Positions 27,865 through 37,158 of a stretch of 64,000 bases of DNA are shown in pieces (within the stretch, counting starts at the first letter, position 1; every line of letters begins with the position of its first letter). The translations under genes and the position numbers were made by a program. A model generated the notes under the pieces. The model saw nothing but the letters and a program-made list of their open reading frames with translations, searched no databases and was not told where the DNA came from. Source of the stretch: Kitasatospora setae KM-6054 (GTDB taxonomy: Bacteria > Actinomycetota > Actinomycetes > Streptomycetales > Streptomycetaceae); the NCBI RefSeq assembly GCF_000269985.1, contig NC_016109.1, forward strand, positions 7,095,001 through 7,159,000. The letters are read 5' to 3'.

Positions 27865-28989
27865 GTGCGAGGTCATGTGGTCGTCGCCCCCGACAAGTTC
27901 AAGGGATCGCTGGAGGGCGCCGAGGTCGCGGCGCGGCTCGCGGCGGGGATCCGGCGGGCGGTGCCCGGGGTGGAGGTGCGGGAGCTGCCGGTGGCCGACG
28001 GTGGCGAGGGAACGCTGGCGGCGGCGCTCGCCGCCGGGTTCTCCCGGGTGGAGGTGAAGGTCGCCGGGCCGACCGGGCTGCCGGTGGTCGCGGGGCTGGC
28101 CGTGCGGGGCGACACCGCCGTGGTCGAGCTGGCGCAGGCGTCGGGCCTGGCCCGGCTGCCGGGCGGCCGGACGGCGCCGCTGGCGGCCGGCTCGTACGGG
28201 GTGGGCCAGCTGGTCGCGAAGGCGGTCGCGCTCGGGGCGACCCGGGTGGTGCTCGGCCTGGGCGGCAGCGCCTGCACCGACGGCGGGGCGGGCATGGCGC
28301 AGGCGCTGGGCGTCGGACTGTACGACGCGGACGGCGCGCCGCTGCCACCCGGCGGGGCCGCGCTGCGGCGGCTGGCCCGGGTGGAGCCGGGGGCGCTGGC
28401 GGAGCGGCTGCGCGGGGTCGAGGTGGTGGTGGCGTGCGACGTGGACAACCCGCTGCTGGGCCCGCGCGGCGCGGCCGCCGTGTACGGCCCGCAGAAGGGC
28501 GCGGACGCCGCCGACCTGCTGGTGCTGGAGGAGGGGCTGACCCGCTGGGCGGACGCGGTCGCCGGGCTGACGGGCCGTGACGTCCGGGGCGCGGCGGGCG
28601 CGGGCGCGGCCGGCGGGGTGGGCTTCGCGGCGCTGGCGCTGCTGGGGGCGACGATGCGTCCCGGGATCGAGCTGCTGCTGGAGCTGCTGGGCTTCGAACG
28701 GGCGGTGCGCGGCGCGCGCCTGGTGGTGACCGGCGAGGGCTGCCTGGACGCGCAGACCCTGCACGGCAAGGCGCCGGCCGGGGTGGCCGCGGCGGCGGCC
28801 CGGGCCGGGGTGCCGGTGGCGGCGGTCGCGGGCCGGCTGGAGCTGGCCGAGCGGGAGTGGCGGGCGGCGGGTTTCGTCCGGGCGGTGGCGCTGGCCGACC
28901 TGGCGGCCGATCCGGCCGATTCGATGGCCCGGGCGGGTGAGCTGGCGGAGCTGGCGGGGGAGCGGCTGGCGGCCGCGCTGCTGTCCTGA
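27865..28989 (+). CDS. Glycerate kinase
   Basis: The start is the GTG at 27865, giving VRGHVVVAPDKFKGSLEGAEVA and 374 residues, the usual size of the GarK/GlxK family. Signatures are PDKFKGSL, PVADGGEGTLAA, VLGLGGSACTDGGAGMAQALG, VACDVDNPLLGPRGAA, YGPQKGA and VVTGEGCLDAQTLHGKAPAGVA. It phosphorylates glycerate to 2-phosphoglycerate (the usual product of this family), the last step from glyoxylate to central metabolism. A 244-bp gap with two strong hairpins separates it from glxR, so it may be expressed separately or by read-through. Confidence 0.93.
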   Translation: MRGHVVVAPDKFKGSLEGAEVAARLAAGIRRAVPGVEVRELPVADGGEGTLAAALAAGFSRVEVKVAGPTGLPVVAGLAVRGDTAVVELAQASGLARLPGGRTAPLAAGSYGVGQLVAKAVALGATRVVLGLGGSACTDGGAGMAQALGVGLYDADGAPLPPGGAALRRLARVEPGALAERLRGVEVVVACDVDNPLLGPRGAAAVYGPQKGADAADLLVLEEGLTRWADAVAGLTGRDVRGAAGAGAAGGVGFAALALLGATMRPGIELLLELLGFERAVRGARLVVTGEGCLDAQTLHGKAPAGVAAAAARAGVPVAAVAGRLELAEREWRAAGFVRAVALADLAADPADSMARAGELAELAGERLAAALLS

Positions 28990-29064
28990 GAGCGGCCCCC
29001 GAGCCGCTCCCGGCGGCGCCCGGGAGTCCGCTGACAGTCTGTTGAATTCTCGTGCGTTCACACA

Positions 29065-29094
29065 TTGACGTTTTGTTGAAGGCGAGCCTAGGCT
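29065..29094 (+). promoter_or_regulatory. Allantoinase promoter with AllR-type operator, copy 4
   Basis: TTGACG (-35, 29065-29070), an 18-bp spacer and TAGGCT (-10, 29089-29094) lie 53 bp before the allantoinase start. The strand complementary to 29065-29079 reads TCAACAAAACGTCAA, a version of the dyad at the other three promoters with one good half-site. A further TGTTGAA half-site lies at 29040-29046. Confidence 0.62.
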
Positions 29095-29146
29095 CCCACC
29101 ACTCCTTCGACCCACCCTCGCCCCCACGACGCTCGGAGGTCCCCTC

Positions 29147-30514
29147 ATGCCCATCGACGACGCGGTGATCCGCTCCCGGCGGGTGGTCCTGCCGGCCGGC
29201 GAACGCCCCGCCGACGTGCTGCTGCGGGCCGGAAAGATCGAGCTGGTCGCCCCGTACGGCGCCCTGTCGGCCGACGGCCGGCCGGCCGCCGGGATCACCG
29301 ACCTCGGCGACACCGCGCTGCTGCCCGGCCTGGTCGACACCCACGTGCACGTCAACGAGCCCGGCCGGACCGACTGGGAGGGCTTCGCCTCCGCGACCAG
29401 GGCCGCCGCGGCCGGCGGCGTCACCACCGTCGTCGACATGCCGCTGAACTCGGTCCCGCCGACCACCACGGTCGAGGGCCTCGACGCCAAGCGGAAGACC
29501 GCCGACGGCCAGCTCTGGGTCGACCTGGGCTTCTGGGGCGGCGCCGTCCCCGGCAACACCGACCAGCTCGAACTCCTGCACCGGGAAGGCGTGTTCGGCT
29601 TCAAGTCGTTCCTCGCGCCGTCCGGCGTGGACGAGTTCCCGCACCTGGCCACCCCGGCCGACCTGGAGTCCGCGCTCGCCGAGCAGGCCCGGATCGGCGC
29701 CCTGGCGATCATCCACGCCGAGGACCCGGCCGTGCTGGCCGCCGCCCCCCAGGTGCCCGGCACCCACTACCGCGACTTCCTGGCCTCCCGCCCGGACGAC
29801 GCCGAGGCCGCCGCCGTCGCCGCGCTGCTGGCCGCCGCCCGCCGCACCGGCGCCCGGGTGCACGTCCTGCACGTCTCCTCGGCCGCCGTGCTGCCGCTGC
29901 TCCGGCAGGCCAGGGCGGACGGCGTCGCCGTCACCGCCGAGACCTGCCCGCACTACCTGACGCTGGCCGCCGAGGAGGTCCCCGACGGGGACACCGCCTT
30001 CAAGTGCTGCCCGCCGATCCGCGACGAGTCCAACCGCGACCTGCTCTGGCAGGCCCTCGCGGACGGCGAGTTCGCCGCCGTGGTCTCCGACCACTCACCC
30101 TCCACCCCCGACCTCAAACTGCTCCGGCGGCACGGCGGCAGCGGCGACTTCGCCGCCGCCTGGGGCGGCATCGCCTCGCTCCAGCTCGGCCTCCCGGCGG
30201 TCTGGACCGAGGCCCGCCGCCGCGGCCACACCCTCGCCGACGTGGTCCGCTGGATGTCCGCCGGACCCGCCGCCCTGGTCGGCCTGACCGGCACCAAGGG
30301 CGCCATCGCGCCCGGGTACGACGCCGACCTGGTCGCCTTCGACCCCGACGGCGAACTCGCCGTCCGCGCCGAACGCCTCCACCACAAGAACCCGGTCACC
30401 CCCTACGCGGGCCGCACCCTCACCGGGGTGGTCCACCGCACCTGGCTGCGCGGCCGGCCCGTCGACCCCGACGGCGCCCCGCACGGCCGCCGGCTCGCCC
30501 GCCAGCTCGGCTGA
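29147..30514 (+). CDS. allB: Allantoinase
   Basis: A 455-residue dinuclear-metal amidohydrolase that opens allantoin to allantoate. Motifs in order: DTHVHVNEPGRTDWEG near 64-79, the carboxylated Lys in GVFGFKSFLAPSG near 150, IIHAEDP near 188, VHVLHVSSAAVL near 240 and VVSDHSPST near 315. The ATG follows CTCGGAGGTCCCCTC. It has its own AllR-type promoter and is followed by allantoicase after a 170-bp repeat-rich gap. Length is normal. Confidence 0.96.
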   Translation: MPIDDAVIRSRRVVLPAGERPADVLLRAGKIELVAPYGALSADGRPAAGITDLGDTALLPGLVDTHVHVNEPGRTDWEGFASATRAAAAGGVTTVVDMPLNSVPPTTTVEGLDAKRKTADGQLWVDLGFWGGAVPGNTDQLELLHREGVFGFKSFLAPSGVDEFPHLATPADLESALAEQARIGALAIIHAEDPAVLAAAPQVPGTHYRDFLASRPDDAEAAAVAALLAAARRTGARVHVLHVSSAAVLPLLRQARADGVAVTAETCPHYLTLAAEEVPDGDTAFKCCPPIRDESNRDLLWQALADGEFAAVVSDHSPSTPDLKLLRRHGGSGDFAAAWGGIASLQLGLPAVWTEARRRGHTLADVVRWMSAGPAALVGLTGTKGAIAPGYDADLVAFDPDGELAVRAERLHHKNPVTPYAGRTLTGVVHRTWLRGRPVDPDGAPHGRRLARQLG

Positions 30515-30516
30515 CG

Positions 30517-30600
30517 GCCCGACCGCCAGCGCGACCGCCGGCCCGACCGACGGCTCAGCCGCCAGCCCGACCGCTGGCGCGACTGCCGGCCCTACCGGCG
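30517..30600 (+). repeat. 24-bp degenerate tandem repeats after allB
   Basis: Three 24-bp units at 30517, 30541 and 30565 plus a half unit at 30589 begin GCCCGACC and end GCC-G/A. They start 2 nt after the allB stop codon. I see no coding use. Confidence 0.65.
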
Positions 30601-30617
30601 CTGAAGCCCGCGCCGCA

Positions 30618-30643
30618 CCCGGTGCCACCCCCTCGGCACCGGG
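30618..30643 (+). terminator. Hairpin between allB and allantoicase
   Basis: CCCGGTGCC (30618-30626) and GGCACCGGG (30635-30643) pair around an 8-nt loop, 42 bp before the allantoicase start. It may attenuate transcription or shape the leader. Confidence 0.5.
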
Positions 30644-30684
30644 CGCCGCGCGGAAAACCGAACCCTGCGAAGAAGGAGCACCAG

Positions 30685-31833
30685 TTGCGAACCGACCCGA
30701 CCGCGAACGCGCCGTTCACCGAGCTGGTCGACCTGGCCTCCCGGCTGCTGGGCGCGGGTGTGGTCGCCACCAACGAGGACACCTTCGCGGACGCCGAGAA
30801 CCTGCTGGTCGCCAAGCCCGCCGAGTTCCGCCCGCACACCTTCGGCCACAAGGGCCAGATCATGGACGGCTGGGAGTCCCGCCGCCGCCGCGGCGCCAGC
30901 GCCGAGCAGCCGCACCCCGCCGACGACGACCACGACTGGGCGGTGGTCCGGCTCGGGGCGGCCGGCCGGGTGCGCGGCGTGATCGTCGACACCGCGCACT
31001 TCACCGGCAACTACCCGGAGAGCGCGTCCGTGCAGGCCGCGTCCGTGCCCGGCCACCCCTCGCCCGAGGAGCTGGCCGCCGCCGACTGGACCGACCTCGT
31101 CCCGCGCGGCGCGCTCAAGGGCGACACCGCGCACGAGTTCCCGGTCGACGACCCGACCCGCTACACCCACGTCCGGCTGAACATCTGGCCGGACGGCGGC
31201 GTCGCCCGCCTGCGGGTGCACGGCGAGGTGCTGCCCGACCCGCGCGACCTGGCCGGCCTGACCTTCGACCTGGCCGCCCAGGAGCACGGCGGCGTCGCCG
31301 AGGCCGCCTCCGACCGCTACTTCTCCTCCCCGCACAACCTGAACGCTCCCGGCCGCGCCACCGTCATGGGCGACGGCTGGGAGACCCGGCGTCGGCGCGA
31401 CAAGGCCAACGACTGGGTGCGAGTGGCCCTGGCCGGGGGCGGCGAGGTGCTGGCGGCGGAGGTGGACACCTCCTGCTTCGTCGCCAACGCCCCCGGCTGG
31501 GCCGAACTCGTCGGCAGCGACGGCGAGGACGAGACCGTCCTGCTGCCGCGCACCCGCCTCCAGCCCGACACCCGCCACCGCTTCCGGCTCCCGGCGGGCA
31601 CCCCCGTCACCCACGTCCGGATCAACGTCTACCCCGACGGCGGCCTCGCCCGGCTGCGCCTCACCGGCCGCCTCACCGCCGCCGGCCAGGACGCCCTCGC
31701 GCTGCGCTGGTTCAACGCGCTGCCGCTCGCCGAGGCCCGCGCCGCGCTCGCCGCCGCCGGCCTCCCGACCGGGCCCGCCGAGGCCCGTCCGCTCGCCGAC
31801 GCGGCGGCGATCCGCCCGCTCTACGCGAACTGA
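30685..31833 (+). CDS. alc: Allantoicase, probable TTG start
   Basis: The coding sequence appears to start at the TTG at 30685 (LRTDPTANAPFTELVDLASRLLG), 6-7 nt after AAGGAG; no ATG or GTG in a suitable place fits the conserved start. The 382-residue protein has the two related jelly-roll halves of allantoicases: FADAENLL, MDGWESRRRR, VRLGAAGRVRGVIVDTAHFTGNYPE and HVRLNIWPDGGVARLRVHGEV in the first, ATVMGDGWETRRRR, AAEVDTSCFVANAP and HVRINVYPDGGLARLRLTG in the second. It releases urea and ureidoglycolate from allantoate, so the urease operon downstream can use the product. Confidence 0.94.
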   Translation: MRTDPTANAPFTELVDLASRLLGAGVVATNEDTFADAENLLVAKPAEFRPHTFGHKGQIMDGWESRRRRGASAEQPHPADDDHDWAVVRLGAAGRVRGVIVDTAHFTGNYPESASVQAASVPGHPSPEELAAADWTDLVPRGALKGDTAHEFPVDDPTRYTHVRLNIWPDGGVARLRVHGEVLPDPRDLAGLTFDLAAQEHGGVAEAASDRYFSSPHNLNAPGRATVMGDGWETRRRRDKANDWVRVALAGGGEVLAAEVDTSCFVANAPGWAELVGSDGEDETVLLPRTRLQPDTRHRFRLPAGTPVTHVRINVYPDGGLARLRLTGRLTAAGQDALALRWFNALPLAEARAALAAAGLPTGPAEARPLADAAAIRPLYAN

Positions 31834-31896
31834 GCCCGCGGACGCGGGCCCCCGGGGCCCCGAACCCCTTCCCACCTGCCCGAATAAGGATCACCC

Positions 31897-33357
31897 ATGC
31901 CCAAGACCCTCACCACCGAGTCCGGCGCGCCCGTCGCCGACAACCAGAACAGCGCCTCGGCCGGCGAGTACGGCCCGCTGCTGGTGCAGGACCAGCACCT
32001 GCTGGAGAAGCTGGCCCGGTTCAACCGGGAGCGGATCCCGGAGCGGGTGGTGCACGCCCGCGGGTCCGGCGCGTACGGGTACTTCGAGGTGACCGACGAC
32101 GTCGCGCCGTACACCTCGGCCGCGTTCCTCTCGGCGGTCGGCAAGCGCACCGAGCTGTTCCTGCGCTTCTCGACCGTCGCCGGGGCGCTCGGCTCGACCG
32201 ACGCGGTGCGCGACCCGCGCGGGTTCGCGGTGAAGTTCTACACCGAGCAGGGCAACTACGACCTGGTCGGCAACAACACCCCGGTGTTCTTCATCAAGGA
32301 CCCGCTGAAGTTCCCCGACTTCATCCACTCGCAGAAGCGCGACCCGTACACCGGCGTCCAGGAGGCCGACAACGTCTGGGACTTCTGGGCGCACTCGCCC
32401 GCCTCCACCCACCAGATCACCTGGCTGTTCGGCGACCGCGGCATCCCCGCCTCGTACCGGCACATGAACGGCTACGGCTCGCACACCTACCAGTGGGTCA
32501 ACGCCGAGGGCCGCGCGCACTGGGTGAAGTACCACTTCAAGACCAACCAGGGCATCCGCTCGCTGGCCGCCGGCCAGGCCGCCGAGACCGCCGGCGGCGA
32601 CGCCGACAGCCACCAGCGCGACCTGCACCAGGCGATCGAGCGCGGTGTCTTCCCGTCCTGGACGCTGTACGTGCAGCTGATGCCGGTCGAGGACGCCGCC
32701 GACTACCGGTTCAACCCGTTCGACCTGACCAAGGTCTGGCCGCACGCCGACTACCCGCTGGTCAAGGTCGGCCGGCTGGTGCTCAACCGCAACCCGGAGA
32801 ACGTCTTCGCCGAGGTCGAGCAGGCCGCGTTCTCGCCGAACAACTTCGTCCCCGGCATCGGCCCGTCGCCCGACAAGATGCTCCAGGGCCGGCTGTTCGC
32901 CTACGCCGACGCCCAGCGCTACCGGCTCGGCGTCAACCACACCCAGCTGCCGGTCAACGCCCCGCGCGCCACCGCGGCCGCCAACTACGGGCAGGACGGC
33001 CTCGGCGCGCTCAACCCCAACGGCCGGAACAAGAACTACGAGCCCAACTCGTACGGCGGCCCGGCCCAGACCGACCAGGCCCCGTACGCCCCGCAGCCGG
33101 TCACCGGCCACACCGGCGGCTACCCCACCCCCGCGCACAGCAAGGACGACGACTACCTCCAGGCCGGCGAGCTCTACCGGCTGATGGCGGACGACGAGAA
33201 GTCCCGGCTGATCGCCAACCTGGCCGGCTCGCTGGCCCAGGTCGGCCGCGACGACGTGGTCGAACGCAACCTCGCCCACTTCCACGCCGCCGACCCCGAG
33301 TACGGCGCCCGCCTCGCCGCGGCCGTCGCGGACCTCCGCGCGGCCCACGAGGACTGA
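31897..33357 (+). CDS. Monofunctional haem catalase, small-subunit type
   Basis: A 486-residue catalase with the distal His motif RVVHARGSGAYGYFEV near 50-65, the distal Asn in DLVGNNTPVFFIKDP near 125, and the proximal Tyr motif RLFAYADAQRYRLG near 336-349. The length fits the small-subunit clade. It removes hydrogen peroxide and lies 63 bp after allantoicase, in line with a need to handle the peroxide from uricase. A stable hairpin (33384-33421) follows. Confidence 0.96.
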   Translation: MPKTLTTESGAPVADNQNSASAGEYGPLLVQDQHLLEKLARFNRERIPERVVHARGSGAYGYFEVTDDVAPYTSAAFLSAVGKRTELFLRFSTVAGALGSTDAVRDPRGFAVKFYTEQGNYDLVGNNTPVFFIKDPLKFPDFIHSQKRDPYTGVQEADNVWDFWAHSPASTHQITWLFGDRGIPASYRHMNGYGSHTYQWVNAEGRAHWVKYHFKTNQGIRSLAAGQAAETAGGDADSHQRDLHQAIERGVFPSWTLYVQLMPVEDAADYRFNPFDLTKVWPHADYPLVKVGRLVLNRNPENVFAEVEQAAFSPNNFVPGIGPSPDKMLQGRLFAYADAQRYRLGVNHTQLPVNAPRATAAANYGQDGLGALNPNGRNKNYEPNSYGGPAQTDQAPYAPQPVTGHTGGYPTPAHSKDDDYLQAGELYRLMADDEKSRLIANLAGSLAQVGRDDVVERNLAHFHAADPEYGARLAAAVADLRAAHED

Positions 33358-33383
33358 CGGAACGTCCGGCGCGGTCCTCGGCG

Positions 33384-33421
33384 GGTGTGGCGCGCCGGGG
33401 CCCGCGCCGGCCCGCCACACC
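33384..33421 (+). terminator. Probable terminator after the catalase gene
   Basis: GGTGTGGCG (33384-33392) and CGCCACACC (33413-33421) form a stem whose GC-rich loop can fold further. It follows the catalase stop by 26 bp. Confidence 0.6.
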
Positions 33422-33560
33422 GTCGCCCCCCGCCCCGCGCGGGCATATGCCTGTCAAGGGGACGGTGGCCGGATCGGGCGAATATCCGGTGCGGGGACGG
33501 TGTGCGGCCGGTACGGCCCGTAGGCTGGACGAAGTCGGTACCGGCTGGGGGGAGGCGACG

Positions 33561-34352
33561 ATGCCCGTGGTGCGCGGGGGACGGCACGACGATCTGCTCG
33601 GAGCGGGCGGCGGCGGCGGATCGGGACCGTTCGGGACGCTGCGGCGGGCGCTCCGCCTGCTGGAGGCGGTCGACCGCCGGCCCGACGGCGCGACGCTCAC
33701 CGAGCTGGCCCGCGAACTGACCCTGCCCGAAGCCCGACTACGGCTGCTGGCCGAGGAGTTGGAGACCGAAGGGTACCTGGCCCGGCAGGACGGCCGCTGG
33801 GCGCTCGGCGGCGCCCTCACCCTGCTCGGCACCCAGCACCGGGAGACCATGGTGCGGGCCCGGCTGCACCACCGGCTGGAGGAACTGCGCGACGAACTCG
33901 GCGCCGCCGTCTACTTCAGCCGCTACCACGACGGCGAACTCTCGGTCGAGGCCGTCAGCGCCGACGAGCACGCCCCCGCCGTGCACGAGTGGGCCGACTT
34001 CCGGGCCACCGCCCACGCCTCCGCGATCGGCAAGTGCCTGCTCGCCCAACTCGACCACGACGCCCGGCTCGACCACCTGTCCCGGCACCCCGCCGCCCGG
34101 CTCACCGCCCGCACCATCACCGGCACCGACCGCCTGCTGCACCGGCTCGACCGGCAGCCCGCCACCGTCCCGGTGCTGGACCTCCAGGAGTACTCGATGG
34201 ACACCGTCTGCGCGGCCGTCCCGATCGTGGCCGGCGGCACCGTCGGCTGCCTGGCCACCTCACTGCCCGTCGACCAGGCCCACCGGCTGCGCGAGGCCGC
34301 CGACCTGCTCTCGCTGCGGGCGGCACCACTGATGCTCGCGATGGCGGTCTGA
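33561..34352 (+). CDS. IclR family regulator, second copy
   Basis: A 263-residue protein starting at MPVVRGGRHDDLLGAGGGGG behind GGGGGGAGG. After a Gly-rich lead, an HTH at about 26-80 (LRRALRLLEAVDRRPDGATLTELARELTLPEARLRLLAEELETEGYLARQ) precedes an IclR effector domain (AVYFSRYHDGELSVEAVSADE, FRATAHASAIGKCLLAQL, EYSMDTVCAAVPIVAGGTVG). It differs strongly from the AllR-like protein in the HTH, so it should recognise another site. A palindrome GGCATATGCC (33442-33451) lies upstream and may be an autoregulatory site. Its regulon is unknown. Confidence 0.86.
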   Translation: MPVVRGGRHDDLLGAGGGGGSGPFGTLRRALRLLEAVDRRPDGATLTELARELTLPEARLRLLAEELETEGYLARQDGRWALGGALTLLGTQHRETMVRARLHHRLEELRDELGAAVYFSRYHDGELSVEAVSADEHAPAVHEWADFRATAHASAIGKCLLAQLDHDARLDHLSRHPAARLTARTITGTDRLLHRLDRQPATVPVLDLQEYSMDTVCAAVPIVAGGTVGCLATSLPVDQAHRLREAADLLSLRAAPLMLAMAV

Positions 34353-34769
34353 GCACCCGTCCACCCGCCTCGGCCTCCACATCCCGTCCCCGGCCCGCCG
34401 CACCGGCCCCCGGCCGCGCCGAGGCCGAACAGGGCCGGGGGAGCGGGGAGTCGGAGTCGGCGCTGGCCGACTGGGAGGCGTACTTCGGGGCCGGCCACCA
34501 CGGCACCGCCGCCGCCCGCGCCGCACTGGCCGCGCCGGCCGGCTGACGGGGGGCACGGGGCAGGCCCGCCGGTCGCCGGGGAAGGTTCCCGGCGGCGTCG
34601 GCACGTCGACCGAGAGGGCGTGGGGGGAGCCTCCGCGCGGACCACGGTGGCCAGTCGGGGCCGCCGGGCGTTGGCGGTGCGTCCACGCCCTGTTGGCACC
34701 GGGGCCGCCCCGGCCCGGGAGCCGGGAGCCGATCCGGCGGGCCCACGGGCGGTCGCCGCCCGGCGCCGG
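34353..34769. other. Gene-poor region after the second IclR
   Basis: No confident gene is present in these 417 bp. A short plus-strand frame to 34546 encodes a low-complexity Ser/Pro/Ala stretch ending ALADWEAYFGAGHHGTAAARAAL, but it lacks a convincing start. The rest may be the decayed downstream flank of the AraC pseudogene. Confidence 0.4.
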
Positions 34770-35650
34770 CCGGCGGTGGTCGTGAGGGGAGGGGCCGTAC
34801 GCGGTGCGGAAGGCCCGGCTGAAGTCGTCGGGGCGCGGGAGGCCGCAGCGGGTGGCCGGGACGTCGACGGGGGTGCCGCGCGGCGCGGGGTCGGCGAACT
34901 CACGGTGGGCCTGTTCGAGGCGGCGGCGGATCCAGGCGGCGACGCTCTCGCCGTCGTTCTCCTCGCCGAAGATCCGGTGCAGGGGGCTGACCGAGATGTG
35001 CTGGGCTTCGGCTGTCAGCGCGGGCGTCAGCGCCGGGTCGCGCAGGTCGTGCCGGACGAACGCCCGGACGTTCTCGACCAGGGCCCGCCACCGGGCGGCC
35101 GGCGGGAGTTCGGCCGTCGCCTCGACCCCCTCGGCCGGCCAGCCGGACACCAGGTCGACGGCGACCGGCCCGAGCCGCTCCGCGCCGCTCGGCCCGAGGT
35201 GCGCGGCCTGCCGGCCCGGGCTGAGCGGGAAGTCCGGGATCAGCGCGGCCAGTCCCGACATCGGCCGGTAGCCGCGCCCGCAGGTCGTACGGACGGGAGC
35301 TGTCGAGCAGGCTCGTGTGCCCGGCCGGGAAGTGCGGCACCGGCTCGTGCGGGCGTGCCAGGGTCAGCGCTCCGGAGGCCACCGGCGTCAGGTGGAAGAC
35401 GGACGGGTCGGGGCGCCGCACCCGGGCCTCGGAGCGCCGGAACCGCGACGAGGGGAAGGACGAGCCGAGGAAGGTCACCGGGCCGAGCGCCAGCCGCCGC
35501 AGGCCGGCGCTCGAAGCGGTCGGTGTGCGCGGGGGTGCCGGCCTCGCACTGCCTGCTCGGCGCGGTCATCTCGGGCCGGCGCTCGAAGCGCTGTTCGGAA
35601 GCCTCCCGGTCCTCCGCCGGATGTCCGTGCCGCGTCGTCGCGGTCGTCTC
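34770..35650 (-). pseudogene. AraC family regulator, frameshifted
   Basis: An AraC-type regulator can be followed across three minus-strand frames. The start region carries two copies of an RFERRP segment (about 35500-35600). A second frame gives LGSSFPSSRFRRSEARVRRPDPSVFHLTPVASGALTLARP and TSLLDSSRPYD. A third gives VENVRAFVRHDLRDPALTPALTAEAQHISVSPLHRIFGE, ESVAAWIRRRLEQAHREFAD and DDFSRAFRTAYGPSPHDHRR, the two AraC HTHs. Shifts fall near 35475 and 35262, and the last frame runs on without its normal stop. A 17-bp direct repeat near 35505 and 35573 could have caused the first shift. It should be non-functional. Confidence 0.72.
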
Positions 35651-35852
35651 CGCCCGCCTTTTCCGTTCCGGCCCTCGGCCCCCGATGGCGGGGCGGGCAT
35701 GACAGGTGGCCGCACGCGGAGCTGACGGAGGGTCAGTCGCTGCTCGCCGATGTGCCGATTTGCGCATATCGTCTGGTTCGCGCCCTCATCGGGGCGCGCG
35801 GCCGGCGCCCGGAACGGGCCGACGGCCGCAGGACGCGAGTGCGTGGAGCGCG

Positions 35853-37130
35853 ATGGCCGGCACCGGAACACCCCCTGAGCCCCCCGACCGGACGGCCGAC
35901 GCCGGCCGGGTGCTGGGCCGTTGGAAGAACTGGCTCACCCCGGTGGTGCTCAGCGCCCTGGTCGCGCTGGGCCTCTCCCTGCTCTACATGGGCAACATCC
36001 TGACGCCGCAGAAGCACCTCGACCACATGCCGATCGCCCTGGTCGACTCGGACGCCGGGCCGCCGCTGCCGGGCCAAACCCGGCCGCTCGGCGCGGAGGT
36101 GGCCGAGCAGGTGGTGGCCGGCAGCCCGCCCGGCGAGATCGACTGGCACCGGGTCAGCCGCGCGGAGGCCCAGCGGCAGCTGTCCTCCGGCAAGGTCTAC
36201 GGCGCCCTGGTGGTGCCGGAGGACTTCTCCCGCGCGGTCGCCGCGCTGACCACCGCCGACGCGCCCGCCCGGCCGAGGATCCAGGTGCTCACCAACCCCG
36301 GCACGGGCAGCCTCGGTTCCGGCATCGCGAGCCAGATCAACCAGGCCGCCGCGCAGAAGGCGTCGCTGGCGATCGGCGGGCAGCTGACCGCCGCCGCCCC
36401 CACCGGGACGGCCAAGGTGTTCCTCGCGGACCCGGTGGAGGTGGCCGTCGAGGTCGGCCACCCGATCGGCGAGAAGAGCGGCAACGGCCTCGGCGCGTTC
36501 TACTTCACCCTGCTGCTGCTCCTGGCCGGCTTCATGACCGGCAACATCGTGCACGCCGGGCTGGACGTCTCGATGGGCTTCGCGGACGCCGAGATCGGCC
36601 CGTTCCACCTGCGCGAACCCACTCTGCGGATCAGCCGCACCCAGGTCCTGCTGGCCAAGATGGGCATGGCCGCGGGCGTCTCGCTGGTCTCCGCGAGCCT
36701 GGTGATGCTCGCCGCCATCACCATCCTCGGCATGGACGCCCCGCACGCCTGGCAGTTGTGGCTGTACTCCTACTGCGCCGTCACCACCGTCTCGCTGGGC
36801 GTGCTGGCGATCATCGCCGCGTTCGGCAACGTCGGACAGCTGGTCGCGATGTTCGTGTTCATCGCCTTCGACCTGCCCGCCTCCGGCGCGACCGTCCCGC
36901 TCAGCGCCTCGCCCGGCTTCTACCGCTTCCTCGCCGTGTTCGAGCCGATGCGGCAGATGGTCGACGCCGTCCGGTCGATCCTCTACTTCGACGCGCAGGC
37001 CGGCGCCGGACTGGTCCGCGGCTGGCTGATGCTGCCGCTGGGCGTGGTGGTGGCGCTGCTCTTCGGGTTCGGCATGACCCGCTACTACGACCGCCGCGGC
37101 ATGCGCTTCGAACCCGGCCACCGCTCCTGA
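35853..37130 (+). CDS. DUF3533 (YhgE/Pip-like) membrane protein
   Basis: A 425-residue protein starting at MAGTGTPPEPPDRTADAGRVLG behind GGAG. One membrane segment at about 27-47 is followed by a large extracytoplasmic domain (about 50-205: HMPIALVDSDAGPPLPGQ, LSSGKVYGALVVPEDFS, RIQVLTNPGTGSLGSGIASQIN). Five or six membrane segments fill the rest, ending GMTRYYDRRGMRFEPGHRS. This matches DUF3533/SNG1-like proteins related to ABC-2 permeases and Pip. No ATPase gene is adjacent. A role in export or envelope stress is likely but unproven. Confidence 0.82.
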   Translation: MAGTGTPPEPPDRTADAGRVLGRWKNWLTPVVLSALVALGLSLLYMGNILTPQKHLDHMPIALVDSDAGPPLPGQTRPLGAEVAEQVVAGSPPGEIDWHRVSRAEAQRQLSSGKVYGALVVPEDFSRAVAALTTADAPARPRIQVLTNPGTGSLGSGIASQINQAAAQKASLAIGGQLTAAAPTGTAKVFLADPVEVAVEVGHPIGEKSGNGLGAFYFTLLLLLAGFMTGNIVHAGLDVSMGFADAEIGPFHLREPTLRISRTQVLLAKMGMAAGVSLVSASLVMLAAITILGMDAPHAWQLWLYSYCAVTTVSLGVLAIIAAFGNVGQLVAMFVFIAFDLPASGATVPLSASPGFYRFLAVFEPMRQMVDAVRSILYFDAQAGAGLVRGWLMLPLGVVVALLFGFGMTRYYDRRGMRFEPGHRS

Positions 37131-37158
37131 CCCGCCGCGCCGGGCGCCCGGCGCGGCG

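Noticed and set aside
34353..34546. Small protein ending GHHGTAAARAALAAPAG
   Set aside because: No credible start codon or binding site outside the IclR gene; low-complexity composition.
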